Assembly: GCA_963783105.1 (NCBI GenBank)
Contig: CAWAMI010000002.1
Coordinates: forward strand, 1-64,000
From: JAVEDQ01 sp963783105
GTDB lineage: Bacteria; Actinomycetota; Actinomycetes; Frankiales; Frankiaceae
Length of the DNA: 64,000 bases
Reading direction: 5' to 3'
The position numbers were made by a program, and so were the translations under genes. Within the stretch, counting starts at the first letter, position 1; each line of letters opens with the position of its first letter. Under the pieces are notes generated by a model that saw only the letters and a program-made list of their open reading frames with translations, was not told where the DNA came from and ran no database searches. Below are positions 56,461 to 64,000 of the stretch, one piece after another.

Positions 56461-58770
56461 TTACAGCTTCTCGAGGGGCGCGTAGCGCAGCAGGAGTTCC
56501 TTGACCCCCGGCTCGCCGAAGTCGACGCTCGCCCGCGCCTTCTCGCCGTATCCGGACGTCGCGACGACCGTGCCGAGCCCGAAGGCGCTGTGCGTCACGC
56601 GGTCTCCCGGCTCCAGGTTCGGCACGGGGCGCAGGCCGGGCCCGCCCTGCCCGCGACCCGTCGTCGTCACGGTGCGCGCCGCGCTCGCGATCGCCGGCTC
56701 CGGCAACCTGCGCCAGTCGAGAAGCGCGTCCGGGATCTCCTCGAGGAATCGCGACGGCGGGTTGTACGAGGTCTGGCCGTAGGCGCTGCGCACCTGAGCC
56801 CGCGAGAGGTACAGCCGCTGCCGGGCGCGCGTGATGCCGACGTAGGCCAGCCGGCGCTCCTCCTCCAGCTCGGTGGCGTCGCCGAGGGTCCGCAGATGCG
56901 GGAAGACGCCGTCCTCGAGCCCGGTGAGGAACACGACCGGGAACTCGAGGCCCTTCGCAGCGTGCAGCGTCATGAGCGTGGCGACGCCCTGCCCGCCCTC
57001 GTCGGTGGGCACCGAGTCGGCGTCCGCGACGAGCGCCACCTGCTCCAGGAAGTCCGCCAGCGTCCCGTCCGGCACCCGCTCGGTGAACTCGCGGGCGACA
57101 CCGACCAGCTCGGCGAGGTTCTCGGCGCGACCCTCGGACTCGATCGTGCCCTCGGCGGACAGCTCCTCGAGGTAACCGGTCTTCTCCAGCACCGCCTCGA
57201 CGACCTCGGCCGGCTCGGGGCCGGAGTCGGCGATCTCCCGTAGCTCGCCGAGCAGCCGCGCGAACTCCTGCACGCTGTTCAGCGATCGCGTCGCCATCGC
57301 CGGGACGTCGGCCGCCCGCTCGAGAGCGTCGGCGAACCCGATCCGCTCGCGATCGGCGAAGGCGGCGAGCAGCGCCTCGGCCCGGTCGCCGATCCCCCGC
57401 TTCGGCACGTTGAGGATGCGCCGCAACGAGACGGTGTCGGCCGGGTTGACGAGCACCCGCAGGTAGGCGAGCGCGTCCCGGACCTCCTTGCGCTCGTAGA
57501 AGCGCACCCCGCCGACGACCTTGTAGGGCATGCCGACCCGGAGGAACACCTCCTCGAACACCCGGCTCTGCGCGTTGGTCCGGTAGAAGACGGCGACGTC
57601 GGCGGGGCGGAGCTCGTGCTCGTCCGCCAGCCGGTCGATCTCGCCGGCGACGAAGGCCGCCTCGTCGTGCTCGTTGTCGGCGACGTAGCCGACGATCTGC
57701 TCGCCGTCGCCGGCGTCGGACCAGAGCCGCTTCGGCTTGCGCCCCGGGTTGCGGCTGATGACCGCGTTGGCCGCCGACAGGATGGTCTGGGTCGAGCGGT
57801 AGTTCTGCTCCAGGAGCACCACGGAGGCGTCCGGGTAGTCGGACTCGAACTCGAGGATGTTGCGGATGTTCGCGCCGCGGAAGGCGTAGATCGACTGGTC
57901 GGCGTCGCCGACCACGCACAACTCGGAGCGGGCCGCTCCCCCTCCCGCGTCGGAATCGGGCAGGTCGGTGCCGACCAGCTCGCGGACCAGCGCGTACTGG
58001 GCGTGGTTGGTGTCCTGGTACTCGTCGACGAGCACGTGCCGGAAACGGCGCCGGTAGTGCTCGGCGACGTCCGGGAACGCCTGCAGCAGCACGACGGTGG
58101 TGAAGATGAGGTCGTCGAAGTCGAGCGCGTTCGCCTGCTGCAGCCGCTGCTGGTAGGCGGCGTAGACCTCGGCGAGCTCCCTCGACTGCCCGTCGGCGGC
58201 GGTGGAGCGCGCCGTCTCCCAGTCGACCAGCTCGTTCTTCAGGTTGCTGATCTGCGCCGCCAGCGCCCGCGGGGGGTAGCGCTTGGGGTCGAGGTCGAGG
58301 GACCGGGTCACCAGCGTCATCAACCGCTGCGCGTCACCGGCGTCGTAGATCGTGAAGTTGCTGCTGAAGCCGAGCCGCTTGATCTCCCGACGGAGGATGC
58401 GCACGCAGGCGGAATGGAACGTGCTGACCCACATCGCCCGGGCCCGCGCGCCGACGAGGGACTCGACCCGCTCCTTCATCTCGCCGGCGGCCTTGTTCGT
58501 GAAGGTGATGGCGAGGATCTCGCCGGGCGAGACGCCCCGCGCGGCCAGCAGGTAGGCGATGCGCCGGGTCAGCACGCGCGTCTTGCCGGAACCGGCGCCG
58601 GCGACGACCAGCAGGGGGCCGCCCTGGTGCACGACCGCGAGCCGCTGCTGCGGGTTCAGGTCGCCGAGCAGCACCTGCAGCCGCTGGTCCGAGGCCCCGG
58701 CGGACGAGGCGGCGGCCTGCCCCGGGGACGTCAGCGCTTCCGGGGACGTCACGGATCCGGCGAAGCTCAT
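56461..58770 (-). CDS. pcrA: ATP-dependent DNA helicase PcrA/UvrD1
   Basis: The 769-residue SF1A helicase unwinds DNA 3' to 5' in nucleotide excision repair and replication. 'VVAGAGSGKTRVLTRRI' (Walker A) is near 57-70, 'FSSNFTIYD' and 'VLVDEYQDTN' (Walker B), 'VGDADQSIYAFRGA' (motif III), 'NYRSTQ' (IV), 'TLHAAKGLEFPVVF' (V) and 'EERRLAYVGITRAR' (VI). The C-terminal Tudor-like region ('GDRVTHSAFGLGTVV') binds RNA polymerase in PcrA. ATG 58770; an SOS-box-like palindrome lies immediately upstream. Confidence 0.96.
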   Translation of the reverse strand: MSFAGSVTSPEALTSPGQAAASSAGASDQRLQVLLGDLNPQQRLAVVHQGGPLLVVAGAGSGKTRVLTRRIAYLLAARGVSPGEILAITFTNKAAGEMKERVESLVGARARAMWVSTFHSACVRILRREIKRLGFSSNFTIYDAGDAQRLMTLVTRSLDLDPKRYPPRALAAQISNLKNELVDWETARSTAADGQSRELAEVYAAYQQRLQQANALDFDDLIFTTVVLLQAFPDVAEHYRRRFRHVLVDEYQDTNHAQYALVRELVGTDLPDSDAGGGAARSELCVVGDADQSIYAFRGANIRNILEFESDYPDASVVLLEQNYRSTQTILSAANAVISRNPGRKPKRLWSDAGDGEQIVGYVADNEHDEAAFVAGEIDRLADEHELRPADVAVFYRTNAQSRVFEEVFLRVGMPYKVVGGVRFYERKEVRDALAYLRVLVNPADTVSLRRILNVPKRGIGDRAEALLAAFADRERIGFADALERAADVPAMATRSLNSVQEFARLLGELREIADSGPEPAEVVEAVLEKTGYLEELSAEGTIESEGRAENLAELVGVAREFTERVPDGTLADFLEQVALVADADSVPTDEGGQGVATLMTLHAAKGLEFPVVFLTGLEDGVFPHLRTLGDATELEEERRLAYVGITRARQRLYLSRAQVRSAYGQTSYNPPSRFLEEIPDALLDWRRLPEPAIASAARTVTTTGRGQGGPGLRPVPNLEPGDRVTHSAFGLGTVVATSGYGEKARASVDFGEPGVKELLLRYAPLEKL

Positions 58771-58776
58771 GAGGCC

Positions 58777-58792
58777 TCGATCGTACGTTCGA
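58777..58792 (-). promoter_or_regulatory. near-consensus LexA (SOS) box before pcrA
   Basis: On the coding strand TCGAAC-GTAC-GATCGA resembles the actinobacterial SOS box TCGAAC-N4-GTTCGA with one base changed in the second half. It ends seven bases before the pcrA ATG. Confidence 0.5.
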
Positions 58793-58912
58793 CCGCCGAC
58801 GGAAACCGGGCGTCACACGCCCGTCCACAGCGTCGACCCGCTCGCCCGGCGAGCAGCGGCCCGCACCTCGGCCGGAGGCCGGCCGTGCGGGCTCGCACTA
58901 CTCTCCGAGCCC

Positions 58913-59641
58913 ATGGTCCTCCCCGACTCCGAGGTCGAACGCGCGCTCGTCGTCGTCGCTCATCCGGACGACGCCGATTTCGCCTCCTCCGGCACCGTCG
59001 CGCGATGGGTGCAGGCGGGCATCGCCGTCTCGTACTGCCTCGTGACGGACGGCGACGCCGGCGGCTTCGACCCGGCGGTGGACCGCGCGGAGATCCCGGG
59101 CATCCGGCAGGCCGAGCAGCGGGCCGCCGCCGCCGAGCTCGGCGTCACCGACCTGCACTTCCTCGGCCACCCGGACGGTCGGCTGGAGCTCACGCTGGAC
59201 CTGCGCCGGGACATCTCCCGGGTGATCCGCCAGGTCCGGCCGCAGCGGGTCATCACGCAGTCGCCGACGCGCAACTGGCAGCGGATGTACGCCTCGCATC
59301 CCGACCACCTGCTGGCGGGCGAGGCGACGCTGTGCGCCGTCTACCCCGACGCCCGCAACCCGTTCGCGCATCCGGAGCTGCTCCGCGACGAGGGGCTCGA
59401 GGCGTGGACGGTGGCGGAGGTCTGGATGATGGCGGCTCCCGACGAGCTGGTGAACCACTACGTCGACGTGACCGACGAGCTGGACCGCAAGCTCGCCACC
59501 CTGAAGGCGCACGAGTCCCAGACCGCGCACATGGAGCTCGAGCCCCTGCTGCGCTCGTGGATGGGCGGTCAGGCCTTCCAGGCCGGGTACGAACCGGGGC
59601 GGCTCGCCGAGGCGTACCACGTCATCGACACCCGGGGCTGA
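58913..59641 (+). CDS. PIG-L/LmbE family deacetylase
   Basis: A 242-residue zinc-dependent N-acetylglucosamine deacetylase of the LmbE family. The N-terminal 'VVAHPDDADFASSGTVARW' supplies HPDD ligands, 'GVTDLHFLGHPDGRL' and 'YASHPDHLLAGEA' supply further metal-binding residues. MshB and Mca (mycothiol genes) are members, but length and the C-terminal 'ESQTAHMELEPLLRSW' resemble the general GlcNAc-PI de-N-acetylase group. Substrate unknown. ATG 58913 starts divergently from pcrA. Confidence 0.9.
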   Translation: MVLPDSEVERALVVVAHPDDADFASSGTVARWVQAGIAVSYCLVTDGDAGGFDPAVDRAEIPGIRQAEQRAAAAELGVTDLHFLGHPDGRLELTLDLRRDISRVIRQVRPQRVITQSPTRNWQRMYASHPDHLLAGEATLCAVYPDARNPFAHPELLRDEGLEAWTVAEVWMMAAPDELVNHYVDVTDELDRKLATLKAHESQTAHMELEPLLRSWMGGQAFQAGYEPGRLAEAYHVIDTRG

Positions 59642-59781
59642 GTGCAGGCTGCTACCGCCGCGAGCGGCCTCCGGGGTGCCGACCGCTCCGCCCGTTACGG
59701 TGGAAGGGCCCGAGGAGACGCTCGCACGTCCCGTTACAGGGTCGGTGCTCGCGAGCGCCCGAGACGGAGGTAGCAACAAGG

Positions 59782-62088
59782 ATGTCCGCCGCGACGGAGC
59801 TCCGCCGTCCCGAACGTTCCACCACCGCCGACGGCGGGGGGCAGGGCCCCGGTCCCGAGCGGCGGGGGCGCCTGCGCAAGGTCCCCGCGCTGATCGCGCT
59901 CCTGCTCGCCGCCGGGCTCCTGCTGGCCGCGGTCACCGTGCCGCTCGTGCTCGGCACCGGACTCGTCGCGAAGAACTCCGCCGACTACTTCAACGAGCTG
60001 CCGGCCGAGCTCTCCGCCCCGGTGCTCGGCCGCGACACCCGGCTGCTCAACGCCGACGGCAGCGTGCTGGCCGTGCTCCGCGACCCGGAGAACCGCGTGC
60101 CCGTCACCATCGCGCAGATCCCGCAGGCGATGCAGACGGCGATCATCGACATCGAGGATTCGCGCTTCTACGAGCACCACGGCGTCGACACGAAGGGGCT
60201 CGCCCGCGCCGCCCTCCGCAACAGCGAGGCGGGCGGCGTCCAGGAGGGCGGGTCCACCATCACGCAGCAGTACGTCAAGAACGTGCTGCTGAACCAGGCG
60301 GCGACAGGCGCCGAGCGGCAGGACGCCCGGGAGCAGACCGTGGGCCGCAAGATCCGGGAGGCGCGGCTGGCCCTGGCCGTGGAGAACCAGCTGCCGAAGC
60401 CGCAGATCCTCGAGGGCTACCTGAATCTCGCCTACTTCGGCAACGGCGCCTACGGGATCGGCGCGGCGGCCAAGCGCTACTTCGGCGTGCCGGTCGAGCG
60501 GCTCAACGTGCCCCAGTCGGCGATGCTGGCGGGGCTCGTCCGGAGCCCCTCGCAGTACGACCCGCTGCGCAACCCGGTGGAGGCGAGGAACCGTCGCAAC
60601 CAGGTGCTGGACCGGATGCAGCAGCTCGGCCACCTCACTCCGAAGCAGGCGCAGGCCGCCCGCGCGACGAAGCTGGGGCTCGCACCGGTGCCGCCCCCCG
60701 CCCAGGGCGACCCGTGTGTCACCTCGTCCGCCCCGTTCTTCTGCGACTACGTCCGGAACCAGTTGCGCGGCGACCCGGCGCTCGGCAGCACGGCGGAGGC
60801 CCGGGAGCGACGGCTCAACGCGGGCGGCCTGACGATCCAGACCACGCTGGACCCGGACGTCCAACGCGCCGCGCAGAACGCGGTCGACAACGCGGCGTCC
60901 AAGGACGACCCCGTGGCCGTCAGCGACGTCGTGCTGCGGCCCGGAACCGGCGAGGTCCTGGCCATGGCCGTCAACCGGGAGTACGGCACCGGGCCCGGGC
61001 AGACGACCCTGCCGTTGCCGACCACCCCGTTCCTGCAGCCGGGTTCCACGTTCAAGACCTTCACCCTCGCCGCCGCGCTGGAGAAGGGTCTGCCCATGTC
61101 GACCCGCTTCTTCGCCCCGGCCTGCTTCGTTTCGCCGACGCTGAACAACCCGACGAACAACGAGGCGGGAAGCGCCTGCCCCCGCGGTTACAGCAACGCG
61201 GAGCCCGACGAGGTCGGCAGCTACGCCATCCCCGAGGGCACCTGGAAGTCGGTCAACACCTTCTACGTGCAACTCGAGCAGCAGATCGGCGTGCCTGCCG
61301 TCGTCGACATGGCGACCCGGCTCGGGATCCCGGCCGTCCGGCTGAAGGACGTCGGCCCGGCCGACGGATCGCTGACCCTCGGCGCGGTCGGCGTCACCCC
61401 CCTCGACATGGCCACCGCCTACGCGACGCTGGCCGCCTCCGGCAATCGCTGCGACCCGACGTACATCACGTCGGCCACCGACGGCAACGGCAAGCCGATG
61501 GCGCTGTCGAACAAGCAGTCCTGCCGTCAGGTGCTCGACCCCGCCGTCGCCGACAGGGTGACCGGCGTGCTCGAGGGCGTCATCACCAACGGGACCGGCA
61601 GCCCGAACGCGTCGATCGGACGCACGGCGGCCGGCAAGACCGGGACGACGGACAACTTCAGTAGCGCCTGGTTCGTCGGGTACACCCGGGAGCTGGCCGC
61701 CGCCGTCGCCGTCGGCGACGTCCGCGACCCGATCAAGAACCCCCTGCGCAACCGGAACGTCGGGGGGCGCTACTACGGCGAGATGTTCGGCGGCGACCTG
61801 CCTGCGCAGACCTGGTCGCGGACGATGCAGAACGCGCTGTCCGGGACCTCGAGCGCCTCCATGCCACCGCCGGTACCCGCCGAAGGCATCCAGGGCACCG
61901 GCCAGATCAGCGGTGCGGGCGCCGACCGGGCCGGCGGCACGGCACCGGCACCGGCACCAGCACCAGCAGCCGATCTGGCAGCGGCTCCGGCAGCGGAAGC
62001 GGAAGCGGGACCAGTCAGACCCGGCGGTCGCGGCGCTGATCAGCGGCTCGCCGCGGAGCTGATCAGCGGCTCGCCGCGAGGACGGTGA
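59782..62088 (+). CDS. ponA: class A penicillin-binding protein (glycosyltransferase + transpeptidase)
   Basis: The 768-residue bifunctional peptidoglycan synthase has one membrane helix (about 36-60). The GT51 domain has 'IEDSRFYEHHGVD' (catalytic Glu near 124) and 'GGSTITQQYVKNVLL'. The transpeptidase has SxxK 'GSTFK' near 421, SxN 'SVN' near 491 and 'KTGTTD' near 619. The C-terminal 50 residues are Ala/Pro repeats, and the end overlaps the convergent methyltransferase. The much longer open frame upstream (to 57,616) is antisense to pcrA and was discarded. Confidence 0.95.
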   Translation: MSAATELRRPERSTTADGGGQGPGPERRGRLRKVPALIALLLAAGLLLAAVTVPLVLGTGLVAKNSADYFNELPAELSAPVLGRDTRLLNADGSVLAVLRDPENRVPVTIAQIPQAMQTAIIDIEDSRFYEHHGVDTKGLARAALRNSEAGGVQEGGSTITQQYVKNVLLNQAATGAERQDAREQTVGRKIREARLALAVENQLPKPQILEGYLNLAYFGNGAYGIGAAAKRYFGVPVERLNVPQSAMLAGLVRSPSQYDPLRNPVEARNRRNQVLDRMQQLGHLTPKQAQAARATKLGLAPVPPPAQGDPCVTSSAPFFCDYVRNQLRGDPALGSTAEARERRLNAGGLTIQTTLDPDVQRAAQNAVDNAASKDDPVAVSDVVLRPGTGEVLAMAVNREYGTGPGQTTLPLPTTPFLQPGSTFKTFTLAAALEKGLPMSTRFFAPACFVSPTLNNPTNNEAGSACPRGYSNAEPDEVGSYAIPEGTWKSVNTFYVQLEQQIGVPAVVDMATRLGIPAVRLKDVGPADGSLTLGAVGVTPLDMATAYATLAASGNRCDPTYITSATDGNGKPMALSNKQSCRQVLDPAVADRVTGVLEGVITNGTGSPNASIGRTAAGKTGTTDNFSSAWFVGYTRELAAAVAVGDVRDPIKNPLRNRNVGGRYYGEMFGGDLPAQTWSRTMQNALSGTSSASMPPPVPAEGIQGTGQISGAGADRAGGTAPAPAPAPAADLAAAPAAEAEAGPVRPGGRGADQRLAAELISGSPRGR
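62035..62078. repeat. 21-bp direct repeat at the PBP/methyltransferase junction
   Basis: GCTGATCAGCGGCTCGCCGC (plus one G) occurs at 62,035-62,055 and again at 62,058-62,078. The second copy carries the methyltransferase stop codon on the minus strand, so the first looks like a recent duplication into the PBP tail. Confidence 0.85.
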
Positions 62089-62881
62089 CGTCGGCGTCCT
62101 GGTCCTCGAGGACGTCGATCGCCAGGCCGGCCCGCCGCGCCGACCCGGCGGCCGGCTCGACCTGCCGCTCGTCGAGTTCCACCAGCAGGCAGCCACCCGT
62201 GCGCAGCCATTCCGGGGCCTCCGCGACCACGCGCCGGAAGACGTCGAGCCCGTCGGGACCGCCGTCGAGAGCCGTCCGAGGCTCGTGCAGCCGGGCTTCG
62301 GGCGGCAGCAGGCCGATGGCGTCCGTCGGCACGTAGGGCAGGTTGACGACGAGAACGTCCACCGCGCCGCGGATCGCGGGTGGCAGGGCGTCGAACAGGT
62401 CGCCCCGATGGACGAGGGCGCTCCCTCGGACGAGATCGGTCCCGACGCCCAGGTTCCGCTCCGCGTACCGGACCGCGCGCTCGTCGACGTCCGCGGCATG
62501 CAGCACGACGTCCGGACGCGCTCCCGCGAGAAACGCCCCGAGCGCGCCGGCGCCGCAGCAGAGGTCGACGACGACGGGAGAGTCGCCGCCCGTCGGGATC
62601 CGGGCCAGCGCCGCTCGCGCCAGGAACTCGGTGCGGCGCCTCGGGACGAAGACGCCGGGGCCGACAGCGATGCGCAAGCCGCCGAACTCCGCCCACCCGA
62701 GCACGTGTTCCAGCGGCTCGCCCTCGGCCCGCCGCGTGACGCGTCGCTCGAGGTCGGCGTCCCCGGCCGTCTCCTGGATCAGGAGATCCGCCTCCCGCTC
62801 GGCGAAGACACATCCTGCAGTCCGGAGCCGGGCCGCGGTCGCCGCCCGCCGCCGGTCGCCCTCGAGCCGCCGGGAACTCAA
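62063..62881 (-). CDS. PrmC-like protein N5-glutamine methyltransferase
   Basis: A 272-residue SAM-dependent methyltransferase of the PrmC/HemK family in its actinobacterial form. 'FVPRRRTEFLARAAL' precedes the SAM motif 'VVDLCCGAGALGAFLA' and 'DVLVVNLPYVPTDA' is the substrate motif (NLPY in place of NPPY). HemK/PrmC methylates release factor glutamine; the altered motif makes the substrate less certain. The TTG at 62881 overlaps the upstream stop (TTGA) and matches the family N-terminus. A longer reading to 63,082 is low complexity and antisense. Confidence 0.82.
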   Translation of the reverse strand: MSSRRLEGDRRRAATAARLRTAGCVFAEREADLLIQETAGDADLERRVTRRAEGEPLEHVLGWAEFGGLRIAVGPGVFVPRRRTEFLARAALARIPTGGDSPVVVDLCCGAGALGAFLAGARPDVVLHAADVDERAVRYAERNLGVGTDLVRGSALVHRGDLFDALPPAIRGAVDVLVVNLPYVPTDAIGLLPPEARLHEPRTALDGGPDGLDVFRRVVAEAPEWLRTGGCLLVELDERQVEPAAGSARRAGLAIDVLEDQDADVTVLAASR

Positions 62882-63972
62882 CCGGTTCGGAGCTCGTCGC
62901 TGAGGTCGAGGTTCAGCTGACGGTGGGCGTAGCGGTGCTTCTCGGCGTACATCTGCAGGTCGGCGAGCTTCCACGCCTCCCGCAGCGCGGTGCCAGGGCC
63001 GACGCTGACGGCGCCGATCGCGGCACGCACGCCGACGGCGTCGAGCACCTGGCGCAGCCGGCGGACCAGCATGTCGAGGCACTCGCCGTCGCAGTTGCTG
63101 ACGAGGACGGCGAACTCGTCGCCGCCCACGCGGGCGATGACGTCCTCGCGGCGCACCACCGCCTGCAGCCCCTCGGCCGCCGCCTGCAGCAGCCCGTCGC
63201 CCGCCTGATGGCCGTCGCGGTCGTTGGTCTCCTTGAGGTCATCGAGGTCGACCGCGACGAGACCGGTCCACAGGCCGCGCCGGGAGGCGCGGGCCTGCTC
63301 GCTCGCCAGGGCCTCGTCCCAGCCCAGCCGGTTGGTGATCCCGGTCAGCGCGTCGGTCACCGCCCGGCGCTCCGCCTCGACCGCCCGGCGCTCGGCCGCC
63401 TCCACGACCACCGCCGCGGCGCGGAGCCGGCCGAGCATCGTCGCGAACACCTCGAGCACGGGCACGAGGTCGTCGAGCCGCTGCGCGGCGGCGGGATCGA
63501 GCGGCGAGGGGTCGAGGCCACAGATGGTGCCGGCGAGCCCGCCGTCCGGCAGCCGGATGGGGACGCCGACGTAGGCGCCGACCGGCAGGCGGCGAGCCAG
63601 CGGTGCGGAGGCGTAGGCGGGCACGCGGCGCACGTCGGGCGCGACGCGGGGCCCGTGCCCCTCCACCATCCGGGAGCAGAGGAGGTTGGCCCAGGGCAAC
63701 CGCGTCCCGGACGCCACCACGTCGGACGAGCCGTCGGATTCGCTCCCGGCCACGGCGTCGAAGACGCAGTCGCCGTTGTCGTAACGCACGACCGCCCACA
63801 GCGTCAGCGGCGCGACCGTTTGCAGGTGGAGAAGGACGGTGTCGGCAGCGAGCGCGTAGTCATCGACGACGACGTCGGGCGTCTCGGAGGAGATACGGAC
63901 GGACCCGTTCTCGGTGGCGGAGGCCGGCGAGTCGGGCAGCGGCATCGAGATCGCTGAGGCCGCTCGGCTCAT
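62878..63972 (-). CDS. GAF-GGDEF diguanylate cyclase
   Basis: A 364-residue cytoplasmic protein with a GAF-like sensor (about 30-180) and a C-terminal GGDEF domain: 'RVGGDEFAVL' (near 283-287) and 'DLDDLKETNDRDGHQAGDGL'. An I-site RxxD ('RRED') lies five residues before GGDEF. No EAL domain. It would make cyclic di-GMP, subject to product inhibition. ATG 63972; its stop overlaps the TTG of the methyltransferase gene. Confidence 0.9.
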   Translation of the reverse strand: MSRAASAISMPLPDSPASATENGSVRISSETPDVVVDDYALAADTVLLHLQTVAPLTLWAVVRYDNGDCVFDAVAGSESDGSSDVVASGTRLPWANLLCSRMVEGHGPRVAPDVRRVPAYASAPLARRLPVGAYVGVPIRLPDGGLAGTICGLDPSPLDPAAAQRLDDLVPVLEVFATMLGRLRAAAVVVEAAERRAVEAERRAVTDALTGITNRLGWDEALASEQARASRRGLWTGLVAVDLDDLKETNDRDGHQAGDGLLQAAAEGLQAVVRREDVIARVGGDEFAVLVSNCDGECLDMLVRRLRQVLDAVGVRAAIGAVSVGPGTALREAWKLADLQMYAEKHRYAHRQLNLDLSDELRTG

Positions 63973-64000
63973 GTCGTGGTCCCCTCTGACCGCGGTATGT

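Noticed and set aside
57616..59781. Upstream extension of the PBP frame
   Set aside because: It is antisense to pcrA and overlaps the deacetylase gene in another frame; ATG 59782 begins a normal PBP N-terminus with a ribosome site.
59734..62499. 921-residue open frame on the minus strand over the PBP
   Set aside because: The opposite strand carries an intact class A PBP. The frame is Arg/Gly/Asp-rich with no domain, as expected of a shadow in high-GC DNA.

Overview
The window is about 64 kb of a very GC-rich genome with strong GC bias at third codon positions, many GTG starts, and high-GC Gram-positive hallmark genes: a bPH_2 protein next to birA, acyl-CoA carboxylase with an epsilon subunit, a PerM-like protein, a ShbA-type sigma factor, and SCO4848-family and DUF3017 membrane proteins. 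This points to an actinomycete. Gene order resembles two blocks of the mycobacterial chromosome as I remember it: GtrA/bPH/birA/accD5/accE5/accA3 ... lpdA ... deoD/upp ... sdhCDAB ... dac ... BrkB/trpS ... icd (Rv3277 to Rv3339), and uvrD1/M23/sucCD/perM/purN/purH (Rv0949 to Rv0957). The presence of shbA, DUF3017 and split methylmalonyl-CoA mutase suggests a lineage outside Mycobacterium. I cannot name the genus. There is no phage, insertion sequence, CRISPR, rRNA or tRNA; this is core chromosome.

Layout. 1-9.8 kb: end of a CoA-binding protein, DUF4190 and GtrA proteins, a birA-bPH-adenylate cyclase operon, and the acyl-CoA carboxylase genes accD and accE, separated from accA by an uncharacterised gene with a likely frameshift, an orphan 3' gene fragment and a DUF421 protein. 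9.8-19 kb: LpdA-like flavoprotein, cyclotransferase-like protein, MMPL transporter, M20 amidohydrolase plus GCS2-type ligase, and the large subunit of methylmalonyl-CoA mutase. 19-26.5 kb: nucleoside salvage (PNP, upp, deoC), 3-methyladenine glycosylase, a PAS-GGDEF cyclase, a VanY-like peptidase and a Ser/Thr kinase. 26.5-30 kb: sdhCDAB. 30-44.5 kb: MFS exporter, nitrilase-fold enzyme, DD-carboxypeptidase, BrkB protein, trpS, a geranylgeranyl-reductase-like flavoprotein, shbA, a lipase, monomeric isocitrate dehydrogenase, malate dehydrogenase, DUF3017. 44.5-53.5 kb: FHA-HTH protein, perM-purN-purH-folD, sucCD and the B12-binding subunit of the mutase. 53.7-64 kb: AccD3-like carboxyltransferase, M23 peptidase, pcrA, LmbE-type deacetylase, a class A PBP, a PrmC-like methyltransferase and a second GGDEF protein.

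How the genes fit together. A propionyl-CoA to TCA route is almost complete: carboxylase alpha, beta and epsilon subunits, biotin ligase, both halves of methylmalonyl-CoA mutase (34 kb apart), succinyl-CoA synthetase beside the B12 half, succinate dehydrogenase, malate dehydrogenase and isocitrate dehydrogenase. Epimerase and MeaB are not present. purN, purH and folD form an operon in which FolD supplies the 10-formyl-THF used by PurN and PurH. Several genes act on the cell wall (PBP, two DD-peptidases, M23, PASTA-less kinase). Signalling is rich: one class III nucleotidyl cyclase, two GGDEF proteins with I-sites, one kinase and one FHA-HTH protein; a CRP-type palindrome lies upstream of the M23 gene and a near-consensus SOS box upstream of pcrA.

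No wholly new multi-gene system is evident. The most interesting items are a structured leader before shbA, the split mutase, a His-rich tandem insert in PNP, the probable frameshift near 5,970, an orphan Mce-associated-like fragment, an atypical nitrilase-fold enzyme, and two long intergenic inverted repeats sharing the same outer sequence.
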